Shown here: positions 23,968 through 38,000 of the stretch, piece after piece
Numbering within the stretch: position 1 is the first letter of the stretch
Layout of the letters: each line of letters starts with the position of its first letter
Assembly (NCBI GenBank): GCA_033980235.1
Contig: CM067059.1
Location: forward strand, 25,032,111-25,096,110
DNA length: 64,000 nucleotides
Reading direction: 5' to 3'
Origin: Diadema setosum
Taxonomy: Eukaryota > Echinodermata > Echinoidea > Diadematoida > Diadematidae
Made by a program: the position numbers and the translations under genes
Notes under the pieces: generated by a model
Seen by the model: the letters and a program-made list of their open reading frames with translations, nothing else
What the model was told of the DNA's origin: nothing
The model's database searches: none

Positions 23968-24215
23968 TTATCCACGGCTCTGGTTCGTTACCTCTTCCTC
24001 CTCCTCCTCCTGCTCCCGTCTCCTGACCGAGAAGTAGGCCACGCAGAAGAGGATGAAGGCGACGACGCGCCCGCTGCACGAGAAGACCGTGAAGACAAGG
24101 CGAAAGGCCTTGATGTCATACACCAGACAGTTCCCGGTCCGGCCGCACGCCTCCTGAAAGAGGAGGCAGGTCTTCTCGAGGATCGCCCCGAAGTACACGG
24201 GTCCCGGGATGAACG
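23968..24215 (-). CDS. SLCO last coding exon and stop
   Basis: Acceptor GGTGCAG. Encodes AFIPGPVYFGAILEKTCLLF, CGRTGNC, a final helix (VVAFILFCVAYF) and a charged tail with six glutamates ending NQSRG and TAA at 23968-23970. It is separated from the preceding exon by a 12.5 kb intron full of repeats, yet the phase joins exactly. Confidence 0.88.
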
Positions 24216-25983
24216 CTGCACCGTGTGATCGGGGATTGTAAAAATAAATGCGGTTATAAACGTCATCGAAGGGGGGGGGGGGGGTAGAAAAGACATGGAG
24301 AAAAAAATGAGGCTAAAAGTGTGCATACATTTATAAATATGAATATCAATACTAGTATATATGAATATAAACATATTAATGTATAGGCCTACATACAAAT
24401 ATACGTGTATAATACATATTTACACACATACATATACATGTTTATATACACATGTGTGTTTGTGTGTTTTATTGTGTGTGTATGGATACTTAATTGCAAA
24501 GAGGGAGGGGAAATATAAGCATGGAGGGTTTTTGATGTAGGATACTTGTAAAGATCGAAATTGTAAGGAAAGGTAGTTATAGTAGAGCGGTTAAACCCTC
24601 AAAATCATGAGAATTGTGCAAAATTTGACTAAAGTATGAAACTTTCACCAGTGTTAGAACATACCATAAGATTCATTTTAAGATCGGGAGGTAAATCTGA
24701 TTTGACCTCTGATGACCTCCAGAGGTCAATGAACTTTAAATATCAGAATATTGATGTTTGGAGGCATTTGTAAATGATAGGCTTAGATCTTGGTTACGCT
24801 GCACTAAATATGCATTTGTACTACAAATCTTCTCATTCCACAGGGCATTGACAGGTTTCTACCTTTGACCTCTGATGACCTTTAGAGGTCAATGACCTCA
24901 AAATACCATAATATTGATCTGTGATGTTATTAGTTAATGATAAACATGGTTAAGATGTGCAAAACAAGCATATCTGTTTTGCAATGAAACTGTCTTCATA
25001 TTCCAAAGAGCAGAGACGGGTTTCTAACTCTGACCTCTGAAAACCTTTTAGAGGTCAATGACCTCAAAATATTATAATATTGATCTGTAGTGTTATTAGT
25101 TAATGATAAACATGGTTAAGATGTACAAAACAAGCATACCTGTTTAACAAGAAATTGTCTTCACATTCCAAAGAGCACAGATAGGGCTCTACCTTTGACC
25201 TCTGGTGACCTTTAGAGGATGTACAAAACAAACACAATTGTAGCCCAGATGGCTACTAGCACATGTTTATGATAAAGAATAGAATAGAATAGAATAGAAT
25301 AGAATAGAATAGAATAGAGAGTAAAAGAAAACAGAACACTGCAGTCGTTTTCCTAGACACCCTGTGTGGTCATTATATACTCAGTCTTTTCCCCTTCTTG
25401 GAGTTTACGAAACCGTTTATCTTCCTTCCAGCTATTTCCTTTCTTTTTTCTTTTTTCTTTTTTTGGTCAAAACCACCTCTTCCAAGAAAAGTCTATGGTC
25501 ATAGGAATTTATGAGTTGATGTTGGCTACTTTCCCCGCTAGTGGTCAGCACTCTCCATCCCCAAAGCCCCGCGCCAAATTACGGGGAATGACGTGATGAC
25601 GTGTTTTTGCCCTCTGAGCTGGAAGGTGGCCCTCCTGCCAGAATTTATCCCTCTATTTTAGCATTTATTGTTTAGTGGAGTAGGTCAAACAGAAACTCCA
25701 AAGACAAATTCAGGGGTAATGACCCAGAACAACGATGACGTTGGTTGCCATAGCCCAAGGCAAGGGCGTACCGAGGGGGTGTTTTGGGTGTTCAAACACC
25801 CCCCTTTGCCAAAATGGAGGTGTTTGAGGTGTTCAAACACCTCCCTTGGGCAAAAGGGAGGTGTTTGAGCTGTTCAACACCCCTCTTCAGCAATGTTTAG
25901 ATGTTGACAAAAAAAAAAACAAAAGCTGTCTTTACCGCTTTTATTTCCGTTTTGAATTCCGCCTTTCCTTTCTTTTGTGTTCA

Positions 25984-26024
<41 letters not shown>

Positions 26025-29000
26025 CCTTGTTTTATCTTAATGTTTGTGTGGATGATGATACATTATGGAGTTACATAATATCATACGCACTAAAGAACTC
26101 GTGTACAGTACGTGTTAATACTACGTTACTGCACCGCGCGAAGCTGACGCGCAAACATTCCCGATCCCACACTGCTTTGCTTTCTGGCCGAATCGCGAAG
26201 ATACATTGCGCATAATTATGTTCACCGTTTACCGGTACTATACCGTACGCGGTACCGTAAATTGTGTATGATGCATAATATTATGTGTGTTTATAAAATG
26301 GGTTCAAGAATGTAGCCAATAGGAAGCGCTGAAATGAGACACACCTCCTTCCTTTACTTCAGTACTATTGCACTGCCTGTAATCCTATGGTAAATTGCCG
26401 ATCGTCTGTGCGCGCGGCTCCTTTGAATTGCAGTGCCTGCAATGCTAAATATGCGAAGTCCAGAGGTTAGATATCGCGATATCGATAGTAGAGCCCAGCG
26501 AAACGAACGAAAAATGGCTGCCTCCAGCTCGGATCCGTTGCAGGCGCAATTTGAACTGTTAAATGACGAGGAATTGGATGAATTAATCAATGGAACTGAT
26601 TCGGCGAGCACGAAGCGGTCTCTCAAATTCGGATGGCAAAGATTTGAGGCCTTTGTGAAATTTACCAAGACTTCATTGACTGATATTTCCCGTGAAATTT
26701 GGATCAAGGAAGGAGGACGGCACATCGTACAGCAAACGTAGTATTCAGTGTCAATCAGGTATGCAGTAGGCCTACAGCGTCACTATCTAGACCTACTTTG
26801 TAGACGAACAAGATTTGGCAATATTTGTGACAAAAGCACATTTCCGAAAAGCAATAGAGTGTACGAGGCAGTTCTTGTAAAGCTGAAATAGAGTGTACAA
26901 GGCAGTTCTTGTAAAGCACAGTCCAAGAAGAGCGTAGAACTTCAAAGACATGATCTTTCTGATGCCAGTGTTACTATGCCCTACTAACGTTACTGTTGCT
27001 GGTGAAGAACATAATCGTCATGATCATGGAACAGAGTCAGAGGTAATGTCAATTTCTATTCAGAGTTCTCAGACGCAGAGTCAGGTTCAGGAGTATCGGT
27101 ATCGAAGTGTCTCCATTTTACAAAACTCACCTCAAGTTCGCACTTCTAGACCTCACTTCCATTTCCAGAACTGCGAGGTGCACTTCCACCATAAGTAAGG
27201 CAATTGGAACTTGTACATGAGTTGATGTTTGTATTAACGTTAGTCTTCATTTCACTGTTCATCTTCAATTTGGTTAACGTTCACTTCACTTCGACGTTCA
27301 CTTCACTTCGACGTTCACTTCACTTCGACGTTCACTTCACTTCGACGTCTTCACTTCACTACTTCTTCATCTTGAATTTGGTTGACGTTTACTTCACTTC
27401 GACGTTTATAGGTAAGTAAATAACTCATAGACCCATTTTATAAAACTAATGATGCACAGGATTATTTCGTGGCGTAAGTGAAGGTGCGGCGCACTCTCGA
27501 GTATTGACAATGGTGCAACATGCACTCGGCTGCGCCTCGTGCATGTTGCACCATTGTCAATACTCTCGAGTGCGCCGCACCTTCACTAACGCACTCTTTC
27601 CTGTGCATCATTAGTATAACAATGCACGCTGCACTGCAGCCTATTCGATTCTGTGACGCGCTTTGTGTATTATCGAAGCATCGACGTTTCTACTTCTTCT
27701 CTTATAGGCCTACATTGTAAACATGTAAATCCAAAATTTCACCAAAAGTGTGCACCAGATCGCTTAATTTCAGGTCTGAAAATGCAAAATCTTCCTCGTC
27801 TGAGAGGGGGGTATCCCCCCATCCCACACCCTCCCCCCACTCGGTCGCTCCAAGTCCCTCCCCCACCCACCATCATTACAGAACGATGCCCCTGGGATGA
27901 TTGCTTTATTGACTTAAATCAAGAAAATAGAAAAATACAATACCTACAGGAAGATAACACCGGTACGTTATTACATACAAAGAAATGGAGATCCATATTA
28001 CCATTTCATTGAATATATTTGGGCATTACTCAGGGCTATGCTACGTTTTTAAAGGGGGGGGGGGGGGGGGGGTCAAAATCACCTGTCAGTCAAGAAGAAA
28101 GAAAATCAAAAGATAAGAGAAACAACAACAAAAATTCGTCGTTCTTTCAAGGTCTGATTTTCCGCCAAAAGTCGACTGACAAGCAAAAGAAAAAAACAAA
28201 CAAACAAACAAAAACAAAAAGTCTTCATATTTTTGCTGCCACTTCCCTCATACTTTATATTTCATGCAAAACAGTGGTACATTCGATCCCTGTTAAGTGT
28301 GTGTGTGTGGGGGGGGGGGGTGGCGCCAAGCTTCCCCCCCCCCCCCCCATCCGCTGGTAAAAAAAAAGAATCAACAGCTTACAAAAATGGTAATACAAGG
28401 GTTAGTAAACTGCTTTTGAAATCGACATGAAAGGGGGATCAAGAAATAAGATATTTTTCTAAGATTTCTTTTAACCATAATTAAAGAGGTATATAACGTG
28501 AAACATTGTTCAAAAAGTCCGGAGCCGACAAAATATTGCGATTCAGCATGATTCCTGGTTGGCATTCTGAATATAAGCAGGATGTCCGCAGTGCATCCGA
28601 ACGGCAAAAAGAGTCGCTGCAACGTTGCGCAATGTGATGTAGAATGTACACCTTTGTCCCTTACGCTTCGTATATCAAAGCTAGATCATTAATGATTTTG
28701 CAGTGTTGCTTTACATACTAGTCTATATCAAAATGCCTTGCATTGCCAATAATAAGACTTGACCTGGGCTATTTCCTATCTTTCTCATGTATATAAAACA
28801 CACACAAAAAAAAACACAAACAATTAGAGGATGTTCTAAAGTGCAGATTTTGGATATCCTTCCCCCATTTGGTCACTTCGACGCCCCCTCGCTGGTCATA
28901 CCTCCCCAAATCATGAACATAAACCGACACCCTTGACTACCAGTGGCGGATACGCCCCCCCCCCCCCCCTCAATTTCCAAAGCGTAAAAATATAGCTACA

Positions 29001-32000
29001 AAAGGCAGTTTTTGGACTGCAAAATGTCAAAATTTTCAAGCTCGATCGCTCCGCTCGATCGCATTTAATCGCTATGCCATTCTTCTGATGGTCCTGCCAG
29101 TAATTGCCAGCAGTTGCGCCCGGTGCGCCCCCATTATTATAAAGTATAGCTACAAACGGCAGTTTTGAGACTGAAAAATGTCAACATTTTCAAGCTCGCT
29201 CGCTCACATTTAATTGTTATGCTATTCTCCCGATGTCACTGCCAGTTGTTGACAGCAGTTGCGCCCGTTGCACCCCCCCCCCCTTAATTTCCAAAGCCAA
29301 AAAAGTATAGCTACAAACGGCAGTTTTGGGACTGTAAAATATCAAAATTTTCAAGCTCACTCGCATTTAATCGCTATGTCATTCTCCTGATGTTGGTAGC
29401 AGTTGCGCCCGGTGCGCCCCCCCCCCCTTAATTTCCAAAGTGAAAAAATACAGCTACACAAACGGCAGTTTTTGGACTGTAAAAATGTCAAAATTTGCAG
29501 GCTCACTCGCTGCGCTCGCTCGCATATTATAATCGTTATGATATTCCCCTAATGTTGCTGCCAGTAATTGCCAGCAGTTGCACCCGGTGCGCCCCCCCCC
29601 CCCCCTTCATTAGATTTTCCAAAGCGAAAAAATATAGCTACAACCGGCAGTTTTGGGAATGTAAAATATAAAATTTTCAAGCTCACTCGCATTTAATCGC
29701 TATGTCATTCTCCTGATGCTGGTAGCAGTTGCGCCCGGTGCGCCCCCCCCCCCCTTAATTTCCAAAGTGAAAAAATACAGCTACACAAACGGCAGTTTTT
29801 GGACTGTAAAATTGTCAAAATTTGCAGGCTCACTCGCTGCGCTCGCTCGCATATTATAATCGTTATGTTATTCCCCTAATGTTGCTGCCAGTAATTGCCA
29901 GCAATTGCACCCGGTGCGCGCCCCCCCCCCCCCCCTTCATTAGATTTTCCAAAGCGAAAAAATATAGCTACAACCGGCAGTTTTGGGACTGTAAAATGTC
30001 AAAATTTTCAAGCTCGCTCGCTTCGCTCGCTCGCATATAATCGTTATGTCATTCTCCTGATGTCGCTGCAAGTAATTGCCAGCAGTTGCGTCCGGTGCGC
30101 CCCCCTAATTTCCAGAGCGAAAAAATATAGCTACAGAAACGGCAGTTTGGGGACAGTAACATGTCAAAATTTTCACGCTCGCTCGCTTCGCTCGCTCGCA
30201 TTAATCGTGATGCCATTCTCCCGATGTTGCTGCCAGTAATTGCCAGCACTGGCGCCCGGCGCGCCCCCCTTAATTTCCAAAGCGAAAAAATATATCTACA
30301 AAAGGCAGTTTGGGGACTGTAAACTGTCAAAATTGTGAAGCTCGCTCGCATTTGATCGTTATGCCATTCTCATGATGTTGCTGCCAGTAATGTCAGCAGC
30401 AGTTGCGCCCGGTGCGCCCCCCCCCCCCCCCCTTCATTTCTAAAACGAAAAAATATAGCTACAAACGGCAGTTTTGGAATTGTAAAATGTCTAAATTTTC
30501 AAGCTCGCTCGTTTCGCTCGCTCGCATTTAATCGTTATACCATTCTACTAGGATGTTGCTGCAAGTAATTGCCAGCAGTTGCGCCCCCTTAATTTCCAAA
30601 GCGAAAAAATATAGCTACAACCGGCATTTTTGGGACTGTAAAATGTTAAAATTTTCAAGCTCGCTCGCTTCGCTCGCTCGCATATAATCGTTATGTCATT
30701 CTCCTGATGTCGCTGCCAGTAATTGCCAGCAGTTGCACCCGGTGCGCCCACTTAATTTCCAAAGCGAAAAAATATCGCTACAAGAGGCAGTTTTGGGACT
30801 GTAAAATGTCACAATTTTCCAGCTCGCTCGCTTCGCTCGCTCGCTCGCATATAATCGTTATGTCATTCTCCTGATGTCGTTGCCAGTAATTGCCAGCAGT
30901 TGCGTCCGGTGCGCCCCGTTAATTTCCAAAGCGTAAAAATTAAGCTACAAACGGCAGTTTGGGGACTGTAAAATGTCAAAATTTTCAAGCTCGCTCGCAT
31001 TCATTTTAATTGTTATGCAATTCTCCTGATGTTGCTGCCAGTAATTTGTCGTTTCACACCGTTATTCCATAATACATAAGGAAAAAAATGACTGCGCAGT
31101 GGAATGTATCACATTCCGTTATGTATTGCAGTCCCCATTACAGTTTCCAGACTAAAAGCACACGCACATACGCGCACACACACATACACACGCACGCACG
31201 CACAAGCATGCATACACACCCTCAAAATTTCATATATTATTTGCATGTTTTATTTTTATGTCTACATGTCTCTGTATCTCCTGAATATGTAATTTCCATT
31301 GAGTTACATGTAAAGAGAACAAATACCCATATGGACAATAAACGATGAATTGATTGAATTCATATTATTAACATAATTGTTATTGTCATTATTATTATGT
31401 TATTATTACCATTTTCAGGCTCATCGACAAAACTCCTTTGAGCTTCTTCCCGCTTCCCACCCCCTCCCTCCACCACACTTCCAAAGCGTTCCCGTTTCTC
31501 CGGTCAATCAATTATTTTCAGTCAAAATGAAGAATAGATCTAATCCCCCCCCCCCTCTAAAAAATCCTGGGTACGCCTATGGCCTAAGGACAATAATGTT
31601 CATTTGGTTTATCATTTCGATATCCAAGAAACAATAAAGTCTTTACCAGTGGTTACAGAGAACAAGTGAAGGAAGAAACTAAAAGAGAGTGGGCGATTTA
31701 ATCAGAAATTGAGATGAATCATAGAAAATTGAGTTTTCACAGAAATGAATAGGAGGAGCAAATTGAACATTTGACCAGTAAGGAGTTAATTTCTAGTGGA
31801 CGCCACACCCCAATATAAGATTGAGCCAATGAAATGCTTTAGGGAAAGGAAGTTTGTTAGTAAATTATAGTTATAGAAAAGCATGTCTCAGCCGAGAAAT
31901 CAGTTAGACTGGCAAGCACAGTGGGAGCGGCTTCACACTATGTAGTGAAGCAAAGGCTGCAGAGTATTTTGGAATTTTGAGGAACTTTGAGAATAGCTGG

Positions 32001-35000
32001 AGACTACAGAGATAAAGTCAGGAGTTCCCCTTTCTTGGTACATCATGCCCCCCCCCCCTCCAAGTCAACCAACTAATCTTTAACCAGGCTGAATGCACCA
32101 TCGACCTACGCTGAGAATGTGATGAGGATCTGACTGTCATGACTGAACCGGCGAGCAGCAGGACATTAGGAAAAACTATGAGTCACGATAAGACAAAACT
32201 TTGGTTTACGGCAATTTGGAGTGCAATTACAAACTCCAAATAGTCAACTGGTGTCATCGGAGATGTTGAAGCGCCCTGTCAGACTGATACAAAGTGGAGA
32301 GTGACGGTGACGAACAGAATACTGACAGCGTGACGGCAGACCGCTCAACGGACGGCCCAGTCACACTGACGAGATCGACAATGACATGCACACGAGGACC
32401 TCATTCGTCGACCGAGAGTAATCATTTAAGAGGAATGACTTTAATTTACGTTTGAAGACATTTCAAGAGATGTAGTAGTCTGATATGTTAAGGGACAAAT
32501 CATTCTACTGTTTGCAGTCTTGTGAACATACTTGTATCTTTAGCGAAAACTGTTCGAGTACGTGGACAGTGATAAGTAGGCCCCTATAAATCACTCTGTC
32601 GAGTAAATTATATATGAACCAAATGGCTTCTTTTGAACATGTATTGTGTTGAAAAGTTCATGGTTATTCTTTTCCAGGCAAAATGTGTACATGAAAATTC
32701 CGATGTTAAAAGCATGTGATGGGAAATGTAAACAGTAAGTGCGAATGCTTCTATGTTTCCTGCTAAACTTCTTTGTTAGTGGGAAAAAGAAAAGAAAAGA
32801 GAAAAGAAGTCTCGCTCTACTACGTCTACATACCACAACGCCTACGGATATCTTTGTTTCAAATTGTTGGTGGGGAAAAGAAAAGAGAAGAGAAGTCTCG
32901 CTTCATGAGAGATGTTCAGATCCCGCTCGACACCACAACGCCTATGGATGTCTAGGCTGAAGGTGGGTTTGAATGTCTTATAGAGCCGATAGAGCACCAA
33001 CAGTAAGTGCAGATCAATTGGCACGCTATCTTTTGAAGAGAAACAATACTTTGTTTCACACAAGATGAAGAAGCAGAAAGACAACTGATAATCATCCGCT
33101 CATTTAAAATCAAGCAGAAGTTTTTCAAAACATTTCAAGAGGCATCTTGGTGAGTTACAGTCTGTTAAACATGCCAATATACTGTGAAAAACAAATTGAA
33201 GGCCACCTGCAATAGGCCACCTGCAATACAGCCTCGCATTTTCCGACATCACAAAAACTTTGATCAACACGTCCCATATATACTCGTGATGGAGAGGGAA
33301 AATAATAAACAACAACATTGCAAGATTAATGCATTTCTTCCAAGACAACAGACAGGAACTGATTCCACGTAAATACGTAAACATGTATTTTGATTTTTTC
33401 CATGCCTCTGCCTTTGCCTCTGCCTCTGTCTTTCCATACCTCTGCCTGAGAAAGGATTGTAGCCTATCCCACGAGTCAAAAAGAAGCTTTCTTATCATCT
33501 CGTGCATCCTGTACTCTATGTGCAATGCACTTATCATAGAGACAAGCTTTTGCCTTCACCCAAACTGTTTAGATATTGCCATTGGAAGACTCTGATGATC
33601 GCATACAGTGGCTGTGCACCTATAAGAACGCTGGTCTGACCTCAGGATGTCTATCCAGTTTCGTCGCGGAGATCTGTGTGCCGATCCCTGCAATGTAAGC
33701 TCCATGCAGATGCTGCCCTGTCTTGAAAGAGATCGAGGGTATAGATCTAGACCAATTTCAGCAGGTTACACTGAATCATCACTTGCTGACAGAGAGTCTT
33801 AACCGGATCATGCAGGTGATATTACCCGCTGCCAGCGTACCCTGATTCACACATTGGATGCAAACCGGATGGCGGCCATTAGTGGAAACAACCAATATTT
33901 GGGCATGGGGGCACAACTCTTGGCCAGGCCCAAGTGTTAAGGAGTATCGAGCATAAAGAAGACAATTAAGAGTAAATAGTAGCTCGACTCCTATTTGGAA
34001 TTGAGGTTCCTAAACAGGTCATTGAAAAAAATGCCCAAAATTGCCTGACGTAATGACCCAAACTTAATTGGATGACAATAGCAAGTTGCAAGACACAGGG
34101 TTGCTTCATGTGGAATGCATGTTATACCTCACAGTATGTCGCTTTCCAGATGGTCCATGACGTCACTGTATGCTCCAGGACCATGAGTCATTCACCGGAG
34201 CCATACAGCCCACGAGCTTGACACTGACCAACACAGGCCCGCCAGCTCGAAACTAGGTAGCATTGACCATGAGCTTGATACTTAGGCAAACCAGGCCCAT
34301 AAGAGTCCGACACATGGGGGGAGGGGGAGGTCCACAAAGACCTCAACTGAATAGATTAAGCTTTCTGATGTAATACATATATCTCGTGGGCCTTGTTTTC
34401 CTCGAGTGTCGAGCTCGCGGACCGCACAGCTTGTGGGCCTATCATATTTGATTTCGAGCTCATTGACCTTGTTCATCTAGTGTTTAGGTCACGGGATGTA
34501 TGACTCGTGGGCTGCGTAACTCATGGGCTGTACGACTCGGGTTGTTTGACTCGTGACCTACATCTGATGAGGTGGGCCTGTTGTTTTCTGGTTAGCATCT
34601 GTCACCCTTTCATCCACTTCAAGGGACTTTGCCATATGCCTGTTCACAAACTATTAAGCATCAACCCAAAATATGGTACTCCTCTCCCCACCTTTCATGT
34701 TTAAGCGTACAAATTTTGTCAAGTGCAAATTGGATAATGTTGCACATAATTTCATGGAAGCTAGTCTGCATAACTAACCCAAACATAAATATGATATTGA
34801 GGTCACTGCCATCACTGAAGACACGTAAGCTTCATTTCTGAAGTAATTGACGGCTCACATTCCTGAGACCTGTTACTACGAACCAATGCTTTGTGGAATG
34901 TGGATACATACTTTGATTATAACGTCAAGGCGTGATTTGTACATGATTAAACATTTAGGATTAAACCATTGAAGCCACACATCAATATTTGCAATCCTAC

Positions 35001-38000
35001 ACAAATTTTTAGTGATATTCTAAAAGTCTGACCTCACATTGTCCTTAGAGGTCAAAGGTGGATATACACAGGGTAATGACCAATGTTCTGTAGAATGAGA
35101 AGACACTTCTTGTACAATGTAGTATAAAATTCAATGCTAATAGCATAATGCATGATTGCACACCAGGTATACAGTTAACCATTGAATATACATCAAATAT
35201 CAATATTTTGATATTTTGAGGTCATTGACCTGTCACAGTCCTCAGAGGTCAAAGGCAGAGACGTGTAAATAATTTCCCTTGATCTGAGGAATGGGAAAAC
35301 GATTCAGTTGTAACACAAATGAATTTTTAGGACATCGTTATGTTTACCATCAACAAATTGCACCAAATATCAAAATTCTGATAATTTGAGGTTATTGACC
35401 TCTGGAGGTCATTAGAGGTCAAAGGTAGAAACCTGTCAAGGATCTATGGAACATGAAGACAATTCCACTGTAACAAAAATGAGTTTTTAGAACATCATCA
35501 CCATATTTATTATTAATCAATGACGCAAAATATCAATTTTTATCAAATTTTGAGGTCATTGACCTCTGGAGGTCATCAGAGGTGAAAGGTAGAAACCTGT
35601 AAGGGTTCTATGGAACATGAAGACAATTCCACTGTAACAAAAATGAGTTTTAGTACATCATTACCATATTCAACATTAATCAATGACGCAAAATATCATT
35701 TTTTATCAAATTTTGAGGTCATTGACCTGTGGAGGTCATCAGAGGTCAAAGGTAGAAACCTGTCAGGGTTCTATGGAACATGAAGACAATTCCACTGTAA
35801 CAAAAATGATTTTTTAGTACATCATTACCATATTTAACATTAATCAGTGACGCAAAATATCAATTTTCATCAAATTTTGAGGTCATTGGCCTTTGAAGGT
35901 CAACAGAGGTCAATTCAGACTTACCTCCCGATCTTAAAATGAATCTTATAACACGTACTAACACTGGTGAAAGTTTCATGCTTTAGTCAAATTTTGCACA
36001 ATTTTTAGGCTTATCTGCTCTACTATTAAGAGAATTGTTTGGGTGATGGTTTGCTAGTATATATTTTTTTATAATATACTTCTATTTTTTTGTTGTTTTG
36101 ATTTTGCTGTAGGCTAGTATTGTGAAGGTAGAAAAAGAGAAGGTAGTTAGGGAGAATTATTTTGGTGATAGTTGGCGGTTATAGATTTATCCATAAAATA
36201 GTTCCATTTTTTAAGTTGGTAATTTTGCTGTGCAATTTTCGTTTCATTTGTTTTGATGGAAAAAAAAATGAAATGTGTGTTTTCAGTCATTACCTTTTTA
36301 ATCTTTCATTTCCAAGTGAGGAAGTACTACGTACTAAAGTAATATCTTTTTTTTTTCTTACAATGTACAGTGATACCAAATTGACTGTTTTTTTTTATAT
36401 TGTTTGAATGGAAATGAGTAGTTAATATGGGGAAAACTATTTGTACATAATTGCGGTTGAAACAGTTGCTCTCTTGATGGGGGAACACAGCTCAGTAAAA
36501 TGTATAATCAGAAAGTCAGACGCTTAATAGTGTGAAGTATAACATGTATATTGCAGCAGATAAATTACTTATTTCACTGTACTTGAGTTTCCTCTTCTGC
36601 AGGCTACTGGTGCAGTATGAACGCTTTCCACAAGTATTTTCAGTATTTCCCGCGTGTTTTCAAATGTGCGGTTTGGCGTGCATTTCATAAATATTGATAT
36701 AGGGTTGAAAACTGCTAATAGTCCATACACTTACCCACCACCTTCATCAAAACGTTGCTGACACCGAGCGCAGTTGAACGATCTTCTTCCCGATGTGACC
36801 TGTGATGCAAAAAACAGAAAGAATAGACATTTTTTTTCATTATTCGTCATAAAATCTTTGATATAGTGGAAAATTTACCTCGAATCTGCCTCCAAATTGA
36901 GATTTCATGGAGGAGGTCTTAAAACCGAAAGATGTTGCATTTGTTTCAATTCTGTTCTGGGCATGAATTTCAATGACAGCATCATGCTAGATCATCAGGT
37001 GTCATTACTATTAAAGGGGACTACTATGCAAATGCATGTTGATTTGTATTAATTCAGGCATCCTGATTTAAGTACTAATGATTAACAAAAGACATCGAAA
37101 CGAATAGATTGTATGTTTTGATCGTATCAGGGCGATTACCCCCAGAGTGCAATTAACCCCGCCTAAATACTGGCTAGTGATAAGGTTAGAGTGAAGATTA
37201 GGGTCAGGGTTAGGTTTAGGATATAGAGTTTGGGTCAGGGTTAGGATTAGGTTCATGATTAGTATTAGGGTTAGGGTCAGGGGAAGGGTCCGGGGATATT
37301 GCCCAGGGGGTAATTGCCCTAGACCCGTTTACCTGCTGATCATGATTTTTTTTTTTTTTTTTTTAAGTAGCGAAGTAATCTGATGACAAACTATTATGTA
37401 ATTTATGGAATGTATTTAAGATGATATAACATTTGGCCGCATAAGTGATGTTTAGGGTATCATGAATCAACACACATCAACATGAATTTGCATTGCATAG
37501 TTTCTTTATAATGAGCACGATTATTTTGATCGTGTAGATGTTGTGTTACCCTTTTAATCTAGAAACGTCGTCTCTGTACTTTCGTAACGTATGTCTTTAT
37601 ATTGCATTTCTTAGTGTCTTTAGTGTTTCATGAGACAGACTGAAAAATTCTTTCCCATTTGAGTCCTTTGATGAAGAAAAATTATATCATTATGTGTTTT
37701 GGTTAGAGAATTAAGAAAAAAAAACACCTCTTATTGCCAAGGTCATAAAGGAATCTGAAGTTTATAACAAGACTGAAATTTCTCTTTCCCTCTTAGATCT
37801 GCAATCAATGGTGATTTTGCTGCTATTGTGCATATCTAATGAATTTAACCAATCCCATAGAATATTCTTCTCAAACATAGGATATGCACTGAAATTCAGA
37901 GGATCCCGCTTAATGACGACAAGACGAAAACTTCTGCAGCGGAATTTTCCCAGCATAGAGGGCTCCATCAATTACGGAGTGTAACTACATCTTACCACAA

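Noticed and set aside
23833..24228. Plus-strand frame over the SLCO last exon
   Set aside because: Starts in a microsatellite and is the antisense of a well-supported exon.
33100..33537. 145-codon minus-strand frame
   Set aside because: Low-complexity part from a CTCTGC repeat, no domain, no splice context.
37195..37300. Interstitial telomere or chromosome fusion point
   Set aside because: Hexamers are degenerate, short and enclosed by transposon-like inverted ends.
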